From the NCBI GenBank assembly GCA_963580285.1, contig OY757017.1:12350538-12414537 (forward strand): a DNA stretch of 64,000 nt, written 5' to 3'. This stretch comes from Lucinisca nassula (lineage: Eukaryota; Mollusca; Bivalvia; Lucinida; Lucinidae). This document shows, one piece after another, positions 32,713 through 44,064 of this stretch (positions are counted from its first letter, which is position 1; each line of letters opens with the position of its first letter). A program made the position numbers and the translations under genes. The notes beneath the pieces are model-generated. The model ran no database searches, was not told where the DNA came from, and saw only the letters and a program-made list of their open reading frames with translations.

Positions 32713-34150
32713 TTAGCTCACCAGAGCCACAGGCTCTTGGGGAGCTTATAGGATAGGCAGTTGTCCGTTGTTGTCGTCGTCTGTAGTGTGGCATCAACAC
32801 TCTCAAATGGCATCTCCTCTGAAGCCACTGGGCCAATTCAGCCCAAATTTCATCTGTAGCATCCTTGGGCTGGGGGATTGAAAGTTTTTTTTTTAATGAA
32901 AATGGGCACATTAGTTTGGTTGCTATGGCAACTTAGAGTTTCCATAGACTTATACATGTAGTGTTGAAAATAGAAAAATGTCATTGACTGCCAAGACTTT
33001 GCGGATATTTTGACAAAACTTTTATAGAAATGTTCCATGAGTAAACTTCTTTTAGTTATATGCTTTTATGCCAACCTGGGGGTCACCCAGGGTGTGCTGG
33101 GGCCATGCCCCACCCTCTCCACTTCATAAAAGGCCATATATCTCAGAAACCATTCAGATCCCCACCCCTAAAAAAAAATATACTCTTGTTCCATATGATA
33201 AGATGCATTCAGTGACACCAACCTGTAGGTCCCCTGGAATGTGCAGAGGCCATGCCACAACCCCCTCCACTTTGTAAAAGACCAAATATCTCAGAAAACT
33301 TTCGGATCCCCACCACTATACCATATAATTTATATTCTTGTGATGATAACGACCTAGGGGTCTGCCGGTGGTGGGCTGTGGTCATGCCCCACCCATCCAC
33401 TTCACAAAATGCTGTATATCTGAGAAACTGTTTGGAACCCCACCCCTAAACCATATATTTTCATGTTCCTTATGATAGGACACATTCAGTGACACCAACC
33501 TGGGGGTTCCCCTGGGGTGCACCATCATGTCCCGGGCCATGTCACACCCCTCCACTTCATAAAAAAGCCATATATCTCAGAAACATTTCAGATCCTGGCC
33601 CCTAAACCATATATATTCTTGTTGCTTGTGATAAGATTTCAGTCATATCAACCTGGGGGTCTCTTTGTTCTGGGGCAATGTCCGGGGGCCATGCCCCACC
33701 CATCCACTTTTATGACATAAATGGCCAAGTATCTCAGAAACCATTCAGATCCCCACCCCATAATCATATATATTCTTGTTCCTTATGATTAGACACAATC
33801 AGTCACACCAACTTGGGGGTCAACAGGGACTGTTCCTCTCGCCTCCACTTCATAAAAGGGCCGCATATCTCAAAAACTGTTCAGATCCCCACCCTAAACC
33901 ATATATATTCTTGTTCCTTATGATAAGACACATTCAGTGACACCAACCAGGGTTCCATTGGGTCCATGCCTTACCCCATCCACTTCATAAAAGGTCAATA
34001 TTTCAGATACAGAGTCCACATGGGTCCTTATATGGGTATGGGGGGTTCGTTTGTGGTAATTTAAATTCATATCATGTTGAAATACATGGCTGCCATTGCG
34101 CAGTGCCCACCTGAGCTCTGGTGAGCACAATGGCCCATGGGCCTCATGTT
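32713..34150 (+). mobile_element. Helitron-like element with ~145-bp array
   Basis: The left edge is AGCTCACCAGAGCC/GGCTCTTGGGGAGCT. About 6.5 units run from 33069 to 34010, each with CCAACCTGGGGGT, CCACTTCATAAAA and TATCTCAGAAACC. The right edge is GAGCTCTGGTGAGC plus hairpin GGCCCATGGGCC. The plan matches 27510-30268 but the monomers differ. Confidence 0.6.
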
Positions 34151-34308
34151 GTCATACTTATGCTGAATGATTATTATGAGAAATTGTGTCCTATAAATAG
34201 GTAAAGCTTAAGTCACATTGATCTACATCTCTGAATAATCTATTTGACCTTACTTTCCACACTTCATTGAGCATCTCAGTGTATCAAACAAGAAAGTATC
34301 TTGGCTAA

Positions 34309-34561
34309 TTAACCCATAAAATGCCAATCACGACAATTGGCGTCTGTCGTCTGCTTTGTCATCTGCTGGTTACTGTAAAAGACATTTTTGCAATCAGTGT
34401 GAACCCAAATCAGACTGCTCCTCTAGGAGCAGTCTGATTTAGGTCCACACTGTTTGCCTGTACACAATTTTTTTTTTTAAAATGTTTGCAAAAATATTCA
34501 GTCAATGGCAAAAGCAGACAACATTTTCAGATGTAGTTTTTCTCGGCATCCAAAGGGTTAA
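34309..34561. mobile_element. MITE family e (TTAA)
   Basis: TTAACCCATAAAATGCCAATC and GCATCCAAAGGGTTAA are the edges. The central hairpin is CAGACTGCTCCTCTAGGAGC and complement. Confidence 0.85.
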
Positions 34562-34589
34562 ATTCAACACACAGATGCCTCTCTGACTA

Positions 34590-34755
34590 GTTCCGTGGAG
34601 ACTGATCTTGAAATATTTCTATGGTCTCTCTCCTCGCTGATGATTCAAGAAGGGCAGTTGTTATGGGTGAAAGAATGTTCACTGTACTGTTTAGCCTCTT
34701 TGAAGGACTAAGCTTGTTAAAGAAAAGAATAGTTAGGTAAATTGACTGCATCCAC
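34590..34755 (+). mobile_element. SINE S2 body fragment, degraded
   Basis: TTCCGTGGAGACTGATC, GATTCAAGAAGGGCAGTTGT and CACTGTACTGTTTAGC align with S2. Head and tail are lost. Confidence 0.65.
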
Positions 34756-34967
34756 ATCACTTTTATGTGTTGAATTTGTTGTCAAATTTGAAATCATTAA
34801 AAACAAACAAACAGAAAAAACAGACTTTGGCACTTATAACAAGTGATCACATCAGTTTCTGCATTATATGCCATTAAAGTATCAGAGAAAATAAGGCAGG
34901 GCAGGGCAGATAATTCACATGAAATGTCAAGCCTTGTTTTCGCTAAAAAAATGGACTGTCCTCTACC

Positions 34968-35262
34968 CATTACGCAAACACGCCTATTCAAATACATTGC
35001 CACCTTTATCGCCTTAAAAATGAAAATTTTATGATGAAAAATTGTGATATTTCTGCTCAAAATATAGATTGTGGGCACTCGTTAGAACCGCCTCATCGAG
35101 GCGGTTCTGACGAGTACCCACAATCTATATTTGTATCTATATTTATATCTATATTTTATAGCAGAAATAAGAAAAATAAGGTATATCCCCGGAAACCCCA
35201 GTTTTACGATAAAAAAGTGGGGTTCAAGGGGGTCAAAATTATATAGGCGTGTTTTCGTGATG
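34968..35262. mobile_element. MITE family A, reference copy
   Basis: The ends CATTACGCAAACACGCCTAT and ATAGGCGTGTTTTCGTGATG match at 18 of 20 bases when inverted. The central palindrome (about 35073-35128) is GTGGGCACTCGTTAGAACCG and complement. Confidence 0.92.
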
Positions 35263-35311
35263 TGTAGCTTTTTCGGGGTCATTGGGTGAGGAAACACCTT
35301 GTCTTACAGTT

Positions 35312-35568
35312 ATGAGCTGAAACTGACCACACATGAGTACTGGTAAACTGCTTAGAAGGACTAAGCCTGCCCAGGCAAAGTGGTGCGAGTTGGACCATCT
35401 GCAAAATTATATACTTTATTGGTTTCATTGTGTGGCAGGGCTTGAGATATCATTTCATCTCAGTGCCAGATAAAAGTCCTAGAAAATTGGAAGCAACATC
35501 TCCAAAATGACCTAAATAGTGTTGAGGGGGATGTAAAACATCAATTCAGACAAACAAAATTGTCCTTA
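35312..35568 (+). mobile_element. SINE S1, 5'-truncated
   Basis: It runs from GAGCTGAAACTGACCACACA to GATGTAAAACATCAATTCAG. CTTACAG-type sequence flanks both ends. Confidence 0.8.
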
Positions 35569-35603
35569 CAGCAGGTAAGCGTAGATGGGGGAATGTTGTT
35601 TCT

Positions 35604-35883
35604 CATCACGTGAACAAGTCCGTGAAATGAAACCCCGTTACACCCCACTTTATATAGGGAAAACTGGGGTTTATGGGGGTATACATTATTTTCCTTATTT
35701 CTGATCATAGACATAGGTTGTGGATACTCGTTAGAACCGCCTCAATGAGGCGGTTCTAACGAGCACCCACAACCTATGTTTGCAGTATAAATAAGAAAAA
35801 TATCACAGATATTCATCAGAAAAGTAGCCATTTTGGAGATGTGAATAAATGCATTAAATCGCACGGGTATGTTATCGTAATGT
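35604..35883. mobile_element. MITE family A, second subfamily
   Basis: The ends CATCACGTGAACAAGTCCGT and (inverted) CATTACGATAACATACCCGT differ from 34968 in the second half. The palindrome near 35720-35778 is near perfect. Confidence 0.85.
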
Positions 35884-35944
35884 CAGTTTCTACACTTCCA
35901 TTCCTTTTCCTTTCTCTCTCATGTCCCTCATTTTCATCTCCTCA

Positions 35945-36242
35945 TCCCTGCCCATCCGAGCTTGGAGAAATAGGTTAGACTGCATGGTGCTTCCACGCAG
36001 AGCTGAAACTTACCACACATGAGTACTGATAAATCGCTTTAAGAAGGACTAAGCCTGACCAGGCAAAATGGTGTGAGCCAGGCCGGCTAATGCATATAAG
36101 ACTTTTGCTTTCATTGGGCGGCAGGGCTTGAGAAGTCATTTCATATCAATGTTGGGTATATGTCCCACAAGATTGGAAGCAATGTCTCCAAAATGACCTA
36201 AATAGTGTTGATGGGGACATAAAACCTCAATTCAAACAAACA
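35945..36242 (+). mobile_element. SINE family S1
   Basis: It starts CCCTGCCCATCCGAGCTTGG and ends AAAACCTCAATTCAAACAAA. It is more diverged than the 45273 copy. The following ~100 bases are pyrimidine-rich, with ACACAAAATGACCCACATGG as also seen at 42660. Confidence 0.82.
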
Positions 36243-36492
36243 AAATCTTTTTCATCTTCACTACTGTCTCTTCTTTCTCTTTTCTCCTTTTCTCTGGGAG
36301 TCTACACAAAATGACCCACATGGGTTGACGTGACATTAAACTTTTGTCTGTGACATTAAACCCCTTGCACAGACAATCTTTAGCTTTATAAGCCAATAGA
36401 CAGATTTCATTCAAATTTGCCTTATGGGAAAAATAAGATGACTTCTGACAGAATAAGAAGGGCTACTGTTTCTCACTATAAATTCAGCGGTT

Positions 36493-36720
36493 TTAACCTA
36501 TTTTGTACCGGAGACCCCAAAAGGGGTACCCTGGCAAACAATGCAGGCCCAGATCAGACGCCACAGAATACGCTGTCTGATCAGGGCCTTCACTATTTGC
36601 AAAAAGTCCTACTATTTTCCAAATAATTTATAAAGTGAAACAACCTGTCACCCCTAAATTTCGAAATGGACTCCTGCCGTTTATAAAGAGGAAGATTCCA
36701 TTTGGTACAAAACGGGTTAA
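36493..36720. mobile_element. MITE family a (TTAA, piggyBac-like)
   Basis: It is reverse to the other copies: TTAACCTATTTTGTACCGGA to TTTGGTACAAAACGGGTTAA. The core is at 36536-36602. Confidence 0.87.
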
Positions 36721-36994
36721 TAACATTTTAGACTGATACAGGTATCTAAAAATCTAAAGAATTCCCATTTAATTGCTTAATTTGGTGATACAGAATTACT
36801 TTATATCTATTTTATAATCGTAGGTGTCCCATAAAAGTCACGTTTGAAAGGTAGTGTAGATGCAGATAAGCTGCAGCAAAACAGAAAGTCTGATCTGGGT
36901 CTGACTTATAGGATAGGCTTATAGACTTAAAGTACATGAATTTTGCTGGACTTATCTTTATTGTTGTTTCTGTTTACACTATAGTTTTGACATA

Positions 36995-37203
36995 TTTACC
37001 ATAGGTATTCGGACAGACAGGCCTGAGCAAACATTGTGGACCCAGATGAGACGCTGCAGACTGCGATGCCTCATCAGGGTCTACACTGTTTGCCACTCAT
37101 CCCTCTATTCTTAGACACAAAATCGGGCAGTAAATAATACTCGTTCAAATTTTAGAACCAATTATGGTAAGGAGTTGAGGTGTCCGAATATTTAGGGTAT
37201 AGA
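36995..37203. mobile_element. MITE related to family g
   Basis: TACCATAGGTATTCGGACA and TGTCCGAATATTTAGGGTA are the inverted ends. The core AAACATTGTGGACCCAGATG is followed by its imperfect complement. Confidence 0.75.
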
Positions 37204-37260
37204 CAATATACCTTATAATCAACACACAATTGTCGTCTGCTTTGCCATCTGCTGGTTACC

Positions 37261-37460
37261 TTAACCCTTATCTTGCTGTTATCTTTGCAAACAGTGTAGA
37301 TCCAGATCAGATGGCTTCTGAAGAAGCCATCTGATCAGGATCTACACTGTTTGGCATTCATTTTATGAATTTCTAGCAATAAATTACATCAAGTAATTTG
37401 ATTGGATTTTAGAGAGAAATGGGTGTGGCTTAAATGAATATTCAGCAAGGCAAGGGTTAA
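37261..37460. mobile_element. MITE family b (TTAA)
   Basis: TTAACCCTTATCTTGCTG to GGCAAGGGTTAA. It abuts a remnant of MITE e (37206-37260: GTCGTCTGCTTTGCCATCTG). Confidence 0.85.
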
Positions 37461-37601
37461 AAGTCAATTTTTGCAAACTGAAAGTAAAAAAGAAGTAAAT
37501 AACATCAAGTGGTTTGATTGGTTGATAGTCAAAACTGGGTGTGGCAAAATTAATTCATTCAGCAAAACTAGGCTTAGTCAGTTATTCAGTGATGATTAAC
37601 C

Positions 37602-37814
37602 TTAACCCTTCTCTTGCTGAATAGTCACTTTAGCCACACCTATTTCTGACTTTGAACCAATCAGATTGCTTGATGTAATTTATTCCGACAAATTCATAAA
37701 TTGAATGTTAAACAGTGTAGATCCTGATCAGATGGCTTCTTCAGAAGCCATCTGATCTGGATCTATACTGTTTCCAAAGATAGGGGTTTTCATGAACAGC
37801 AGGATAAGAGTTAA
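37602..37814. mobile_element. MITE family b, reverse
   Basis: TTAACCCTTCTCTTGCTGAA to GCAGGATAAGAGTTAA, opposite in orientation to the copy 140 bases before. The space between them holds a third partial copy (TGGTTTGATTGGTTGATAGT). Confidence 0.85.
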
Positions 37815-37864
37815 CAGTCTGTTAACCACTGTCTCTAGAAGACGAAAAATTGATATTTTTTTAT

Positions 37865-38140
37865 TTTTTCTCAGAAAACAGGACATGACATTTCATACAA
37901 ATTATTTCCATAGGCTTAGTTATTCAGTGATGAAAGCTATTGCATGAAATGTCAAATCCATGACTTGACATCTCATGCAAATTATCTCCATAATTTGCAT
38001 AAATGATCTCCATAGGAGATAATCTGCATGAAATGTCAAACCCAGGACTTGCAATCTCATGCAAATTATCTCCATAATTTGCATAAATGATCTCCACAGG
38101 AGATAATTTGCATGAAATGTCAAATCCTGTTTTCCGGGAA
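37865..38140. mobile_element. MITE family h with duplicated palindrome
   Basis: The unit CATGCAAATTATCTCCATAA + TTTGCATAAATGATCTCCA + AGGAGATAATnTGCATGAAA occurs twice in tandem. The outer edges TTCTCAGAAAACAGG.ATGACA and TGTCAAATCCTGTTTTCCGG are inverted. Confidence 0.75.
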
Positions 38141-38602
38141 AATAAGAAAAAAATATTTCAAAATGTTGTCTGCAAAAAAAAAAAAAAAAAAAAATACCCA
38201 GCATACAGAGCATTAAAAACTAGTCCTGGGGCCAGTGCTTGAATGAACAGCCATAACAGGGTCTACACTTTCTTGAAATTGGAATTATCCAGGTTGGGGA
38301 GTGATTATTGGAGGATACAAGAATATTAAATTTTATGGTAGACGTGGTACAAAAAATTGTTGTGTTAAATGTTATTTTTGAAAAAAAAAGTTTTATAAAG
38401 ATTGCTGTGTATCAAAAGTGTATATACCTCAGTGAATTGTGTTACCTACCCGTGAAATGAGTTTCGTGTATTTGTGTGAGATTCAATAAGGAAATGACTA
38501 AATAGAGCAAAAAATAATGATCTCTTTCAGTTGTTTAAAATTTCAATGGATCTGGCTTTAAATATTTAATTTATGTGACAAATACACACTGTGAGTTATA
38601 TT

Positions 38603-38849
38603 TTAACCCTAAAGAGACTGAGAAAAACTACATCTGAAAATGACGTCTGCTGATGTCATCTGCTGAATTTTTGGCAAATGTTTTAAAAAAATATTTTTGC
38701 ATACGGGCAAACAGTGTGGACTCAAATCAGACTGCTCCTAGAGGAGCAGTCTGATTTGGGTCTACTCTGTTTGCAAAAAATGACTTTTAAAGTAACCAGC
38801 AGACGACAAAGCAGACGACAATTGTCGTGATTGGCATTTATTGGGTTAA
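38603..38849. mobile_element. MITE family e, reverse
   Basis: TTAACCCTAAAGAGACTGAG to GGCATTTATTGGGTTAA. Core hairpin CAGACTGCTCCTAGAGGAGC. Confidence 0.85.
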
Positions 38850-39212
38850 AGGAGATTTTTTTTTGTATTCTGGTTTGGAAATGGATAGACTGTGAAAGTA
38901 CTAAATAACAAGTTTTTCTTTTTTAAAAAACAAATGTAAATTTTTCAAGGGACTGAGCAAAAGTGGTCTTAAACACCACTTTTGAACTGTCCCAAAGGTG
39001 GTCTCTGACCAGAGGACACGATAGGCAGAAAACACGAGGAAATAATAACAACAGCCTATCAAATAAGCTTTTTAAACCAGAATTAGTCCTACTTTTCTGT
39101 GGTCTTAATCGTGGAATTTCATTCTATTATCAGAGTTCTGCCCATTTGAAAATTGATTTAAACTTTTCATTTCTACAGCAGCTGAAACTTAAATTTATAG
39201 TTTGATCAAGAT

Positions 39213-39387
39213 TTTTTTTTTTTTTTTTTTTGGTTTTGGTTTTACGGCCCTTTCAAGATTATTTCACTCATATCGAGCCGATCGTAAATCAGAGGTGGGC
39301 AAAACCAGAGTACCTGGAGAAAAACCACCTGACCTTCCGTTGCAGAACTTGGCGTCTCACATATGACCCGAGCGAGGCTCGAACCAC
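39213..39387 (-). mobile_element. SINE family S3, 5'-truncated
   Basis: A perfect 14-base duplication AGTTTGATCAAGAT is at 39199-39212 and 39388-39401. Poly-T lies on the left and GACCCGAGCGAGGCTCGAAC on the right. Confidence 0.94.
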
Positions 39388-39749
39388 AGTTTGATCAAGA
39401 TATGGAGCAGTGGTATTATGTTGTTTCAAGAATACAGTTCCCCAAAATGTTAACAGAGTTATGCCCCTTTGAAAATTTCTGTGAACTTTTCATTTCTGGC
39501 CGACTCCTACAATTTACATCTGATAAAGCTGAAACTTTGTTCTGTTGTTACAGTCCACCAAATATTAGCAGTAATGGCCCTATGCGAACTCCTCCTACAG
39601 ATTACATTAGATCAAGCTGAAACAGTGTAAAAAGTTACACCATGCTGTGGAGCAGCGCATACATGATTTTGAGGCTACAGTCCACCAAATATTAGCAGAG
39701 AATATTCTTGAAAACTTTTCATTTCCAGCTGATTCCTCCTATAGTTTCG

Positions 39750-40330
39750 GCCCCTGCCGATTGTGGCTTGAAGAAATAGATGTGCTGCATGATGCTTCCA
39801 TGCAGAGCTGAATCCGGCCCGCACACTAGTACTGGTAAACCGCTTAAAGGATCTAAGCCTGTCCAGGAACCGCGGTGCGAGGCAGACCGTCCATGCTAAT
39901 AAACCCTATTGGTTTCATTGGGTGACAGGGCTTTAGAAGTCATTTCATCTCAATGTCGGGTAAAAGTCCCACAAAATTGGAAGCAACGTCTCCAAAATGA
40001 CCTTTACAGTGTTGACGGGGACGTTAAACCACAAATCAACCAACCAACCATTGTGGCTTGAAGAAATAGATGTGCTGCATGATGCTTCCATTCAGAGCTG
40101 AAACCCACCGCACACGAGTACTGGTAAACTGCTTAGAGGAACTAAGCCTGCCCAGACAAAGCAGTGCGAGTCCGAATGTCCATGCTTATAAACGCTATTG
40201 GTTTCATCGGGCGACTGGGCTTGAAATGTCATTTCATCTCAACGTCAGGTCAAAGTCCCACAAAATTGGAAGCAACGTCTCCAAAATGACCAATACAGTG
40301 TTGACAGGGATGTTACCTCAAATCAAACAA
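39750..40330 (+). mobile_element. Two SINE S1 copies in tandem
   Basis: The first copy ends AAATCAACCAACCAACCA at 40049. The second starts there with the same TTGTGGCTTGAAGAAATAGA and ends TCAAATCAAACAAAA. CCTCCTATAGTTT and CCTCCTTTAGTTT flank the pair. Confidence 0.85.
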
Positions 40331-40969
40331 AACCTCCTTTAGTTTGCATCCCATCAAGCTGCAAGGTGATTTACAGTTGGACCCTGATATGAAGTAGCGC
40401 ATTTTGTTTTGAGGTTACAATTGTCCTTTTGTCCATCTATAAACTTTTTTTTTGGCTAATCCCTTGTACTATTTGGGCCCCGTCAAGCGATTTTGGTACT
40501 TATCGCAAATGCGAGCAGGGAAGGTTCAGGCGAGCCTGCGCATCCGCGCAGTCTGGCCAGAACCTTCGTTGCTCGCCAATACAAGCAGTGAATCAAGAGG
40601 AACCTTCAGACAGAAAGTCATATCCCTGGCCCCTCTGAATGGCTGGGCATGCGCAGTTAAAATTTGTCATGACGGAGTGCTTGAAGACACAAATTCGCTT
40701 GGCGGGGCTCATTTGTCAGTGTATGAACTACATCAGATAACTTGCCATGGGCATATGATGCTCCACTTGTGGAGCTTTTGTTCTTATCAGTTTTCATCAG
40801 TGTGTGTACACACAATGAAAAAAATAAAAAAATTATAATTTATTGTGATAGAGTTTGCTATCATATTGTATGTTGATTTAAACTCAACAACAAGGAAGAA
40901 AATATGGTGACTTTATCATGTATGAGAAGTGGAAAAATGTACCATATGGCTCAGAGTTCAATATACAAT
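40331..40969 (+). other. Unassigned intergenic or intronic stretch
   Basis: It holds a 128-codon + frame (40452-40838) that starts in a poly-T-rich stretch and shows no domain. A GCGAGCCTGCGCATCCGCGC stretch resembles the CAGGCGAGCCTGCGCA repeats seen in other MITEs, so it is probably repeat-derived. Confidence 0.4.
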
Positions 40970-41250
40970 AACACACCCGTGTGATGTGCATTCTTTCATA
41001 TCTTTAAAATGGCTACTTTTTCCGATGAAAATCTGTGTATACTCTGAACATAGATTGTGGGTGCTCATTAGAACCACCTCATTGAGGCGGTTCTAACAAG
41101 TATCCACAACCTATGCAACGAGGTGGTTCTAACGAGCACCTACAACCTATGTCTTGGAGCAGAAATAAGCAAATTAATATACGTCTGAAATCCCCAGTTT
41201 CCTCTATATAAAGTTGGGTTTAGAGGGTATTCATTTCACGGACTTGTCAA
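40970..41250. mobile_element. MITE family A with duplicated half palindrome
   Basis: The central AGAACC.CCTCATTGAGGCGG hairpin is followed by a second partial AACGAGGTGGTTCTAACGAG arm. Ends: ACACCCGTGTGATG and ATTTCACGGACTTGTCAATA. Confidence 0.75.
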
Positions 41251-41569
41251 TATCATTTTCTATGCAAGTCCAACTTCAATGTACGTATTTGGAGAGGCTG
41301 ACCCGAGCCATGGATGTCCCTGCAAACACTGATCAGACTAAGTTGATTTACTGAATAATCTGAATCTTATTTTTTTTTAAATGCCAGTCAAGTAATAGCA
41401 GACAACATTATCAAATATTTTTTTTTTTATTTTTTTTCTGAGAAAATTTAAGGCTTATTTTTTAAAAACATTCAAAGTGGATTGTGAAGTGATATGCGAA
41501 TAAAGCAAATGGAAATGTGTGGTTTGATGATATGACAAAAACCTCTGCTTCATATAATTCTTTACTGTA

Positions 41570-41790
41570 CCATAATGATCCTAAGTATTGGGACAGACAG
41601 GCCTAAGCAAGCAGTGCAGGCCCAGATCAGACTGAGCAGTCTGATCAGGGTCTACACTGTTTGCCATTCTGTCTGCATCTTTGGATACCTTCCTGGATCA
41701 TGAAACACATTTGTTAAAATTTTAGGAGAATTACAGCAAGTCCTCAATGTGTTCAAATTTTTAGGATTTTTACGGTAATTCCCCTAAATA
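41570..41790. mobile_element. MITE family g
   Basis: GTACCATAATGATCCTAAG to AGGATTTTTACGGTAATTCC. The core AAGCAGTGCAGGCCCAGATC and complement is at 41608-41663. It is the best guide to the full family besides 9709-9934. Confidence 0.8.
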
Positions 41791-41811
41791 CTGGAACACC
41801 TCTGAGCAGGA

Positions 41812-42185
41812 TAGACTCTTCCATCTTATATATAGCAGGAGTCCATTTCAAAATTTAACCCTTCTCTTGCTGAATGTTCAGATTAGCCACACCCATTTCT
41901 GTCTATCAACCAATCAAATTACCTGATGTAATTTATGGCTACAAATTCATAAACTGAATGTCAAACAGTGTAGATCCTGATCAGATGGCTTCTTCAGAAG
42001 CCATCTGATCTGGATCTTCACTGTTTCCAAAGATAGGGGTTGTCGTGAACAGCATGATAAGAGTTAAGAGTCAAGTTATTTTTAGAAAATTATTTAGAAA
42101 ATAGCTGAACTGTTTGTAAACAGTGCAGGACCAGATCTGGGCTTGCACTTACAGTTTCACACTGTACCATTTTGGGATTCCCCAC
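41812..42185. mobile_element. MITE family a, split by a family b MITE
   Basis: TAGACTCTTCCATCTTATAT and AGTCCATTTCAAAAT precede the insert. AAATAGCTGAACTG, a reduced core and TTTTGGGATTCCCCACATGA follow it. Confidence 0.7.
41855..42067. mobile_element. MITE family b inside family a
   Basis: TTAACCCTTCTCTTGCTGAA to GCATGATAAGAGTTAA, inserted where intact family a reads AAAATTTAGGGG. Confidence 0.85.
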
Positions 42186-42298
42186 ATGAAATAGGGGTGG
42201 TTTGGTGAGGTTAACGTGATGTGTATCTTGTGTCACTGGGGTGTCCAACTGAAATTGGCTTACAGTTCTTTCTCCCCTGTCTCTCACTTTCATCTCTT

Positions 42299-42610
42299 GG
42301 CCGGCCTCAGTGGCTCAGTCGGATGCGCGTCTGACTGGTGATCAGGAGGTCGCGGGTTCGACTCCCGCCAGGGTCGGCAACATTCTTTGGTTGAGATTGA
42401 TCATGAAATCTTTTCTACTGTCATTCTCTCCCTTCCGCTGATTCAAGAAGGACAGTTGTCAGTTTCTGGCGAAAGAATGTGCACTGTACTGGTTAACCGC
42501 TTACGTATAAGCCTGCCCAGGAAAGTGTTGATAGGTAAACTGACCGGCTCAAAAATGACCTAAATAGTGTTGACTGGGCCATAAAACTCCAATACAAACA
42601 AACAAACAAA
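42299..42610 (+). mobile_element. SINE family S2, reference copy
   Basis: A perfect 13-base duplication ACTTTCATCTCTT is at 42286-42298 and 42611-42623. A box TGGCTCAGTCGG, B box GGGTTCGACTCC. The body has GTACTGGTTAACCGCTTACG and the tail CCATAAAACTCCAATACAAA. Confidence 0.96.
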
Positions 42611-42702
42611 ACTTTCATCTCTTCTTCTTTCTCTTCTATGTCTTTTCTCCCTTTATCCAAGACAACACAAAATGACCCACAAGGGCTGACTTGCCATTAA
42701 AG

Positions 42703-42742
<40 letters not shown>
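42703..42742. repeat. (CAAT)n microsatellite
   Basis: Ten CAAT-type units end a repeat whose last part reads ACAAAATGACCCACAAGGGC, so it is probably a retroelement tail. Confidence 0.9.
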
Positions 42743-42743
<1 letters not shown>

Positions 42744-42802
42744 ATAAAATAGGTAATCAGTAGTTATCTTAAAATTTCTGCATGTCTTTATAGAAGTCTA
42801 CA

Positions 42803-43365
42803 TACTGTATCGCACATGCTCCAAATTAGCGCACACTCAAGCTATTTTTGGAAAGAAGCACAAGCGCACACTTTACAGTAACCTCCTCACGATTTTATGT
42901 TGAGTTTTGGTGCATTTTTGACCCAGACAGTCATATGTATATGTGGTGAACCCCTCTGCTGAATTATCTCATTACGAAAACACGCCTATATAATTTTGAT
43001 CCCCTTCAACCCCACCTTTATATATAGTAAAACTGGGGTTTCCTGGGGTATTCCTGATTTTTCTTATTTCTGCTCTAAAATATAGATTGTGGGTACTCGT
43101 TAGAACCGCCTCATAGAGGCGGTTCTAACGAGTGCCCAGAATCTATATTTTGAGCAGAAATAAGAAAAAAATCACAATTTTTCATCTTAAAAATTTCATT
43201 TTTTCGGCGATAAAAGGTGGCAATGTAGTTGTATAGGCGTGTTTGCGTAATGGCAATGTTTTTCGTATTGAGTGTGTGCTTACTAGGTAGATTTTTCATC
43301 ACGATTTTTTGATACAATTTTGAAAAAAAATAAGCATCGGTGCAGTAAATCTGGCAAATACATTA
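42803..43365. mobile_element. MITE family i hosting family A
   Basis: It aligns with 53293-53615: CGCACATGCTCCAAATTAGC on the left and TTTTTCGTATTGAGTGTGTG, then GCAGTAAAT, on the right. The family A insert is 42970-43252. Confidence 0.8.
42970..43252. mobile_element. MITE family A inside family i
   Basis: CATTACGAAAACACGCCTAT and GGCGTGTTTGCGTAATG are inverted ends. The palindrome AACCGCCTCATAGAGGCGGT is central. Confidence 0.9.
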
Positions 43366-43842
43366 TAAACAGACTGGTCCAATGTGGAGTAGGACAGACT
43401 CAAAATTGCCGTACAACTAATCAGGTTCTACACTGTTTGTCATTCTGTCAGCACCACTGTTGACAAATTTGTTTGAATTTTTTGGAATAATTTCGGTAAT
43501 GTGTCCGAGGTGTGACAATTTTTAGATTACTTAGAGCATGTTGTGTTAATTAAATAATGCTGTCTGATTCACTGACATACATAATGCATAATTATGCTTG
43601 AAGATCAATGTGGCCTTATTTGAACTCTTCTGAATGGAAAGACAGTCTAGAAGTCTTTAGTGAATGTGAGAAAAGATAGCCCTGTGAACACCTGGATAGA
43701 TATTTTGATAAGGAAAAATCTGTGTGTCAAGGATAAAATTTTGTTGAATGGAAAAGTCATTTTATAGGGTCGTTCTTCCTAAGGTTTAGCCTGTCTTGGA
43801 TCACTGTGGCTTCAGCACCCTGTCTACAATAGTTACTGGTCT
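43366..43842. other. Mostly unassigned stretch
   Basis: It holds a family g-like scrap (TCTACACTGTTTGTCATTC; AATTTCGGTAATGTGTCCGA at 43430-43510), then ~300 bases without recognisable repeat or exon. Confidence 0.5.
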
Positions 43843-44063
43843 TTAACCCTTTTTGTACCAAATGGAATCTTCCTCTTTATATATATTAGGAGTCCATTTC
43901 AAAATTTAGGGGTGTCAGGTTGTGTTTTCTTCAAAATTGATTTGGAAAACTTTTCGCAAACAGTGATGGCCCTGATCAGACGCTGCATTCTGAGGCGTCT
44001 GATCTGGGCCTGCACTGTTTGCCAGGGTACATGTTTTGGGGTTTCTGGTACTAAATGGGTTAA
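43843..44063. mobile_element. MITE family a (TTAA)
   Basis: TTAACCCTTTTTGTACCAAA to GGTACTAAATGGGTTAA. The core has TGATCAGACGC and GCGTCTGATC arms at 43953-44022. Confidence 0.9.
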
Positions 44064-44064
44064 A

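Noticed and set aside
38527..38575. Candidate exon after CTCTTTCAG
   Set aside because: In the phase required after exon 4 it meets a stop within two codons, and no donor follows.
40452..40838. 128-codon + strand frame
   Set aside because: It starts in a T-rich stretch, has no recognisable domain, overlaps repeat-like GCGAGCCTGCGCATCC sequence, and has no splice sites or neighbours that support it.
11344..42375. tRNA genes at 11344, 22837 and 42299
   Set aside because: A and B boxes are present, but the cloverleaf is imperfect and each is the head of a SINE with target duplications and a tail.
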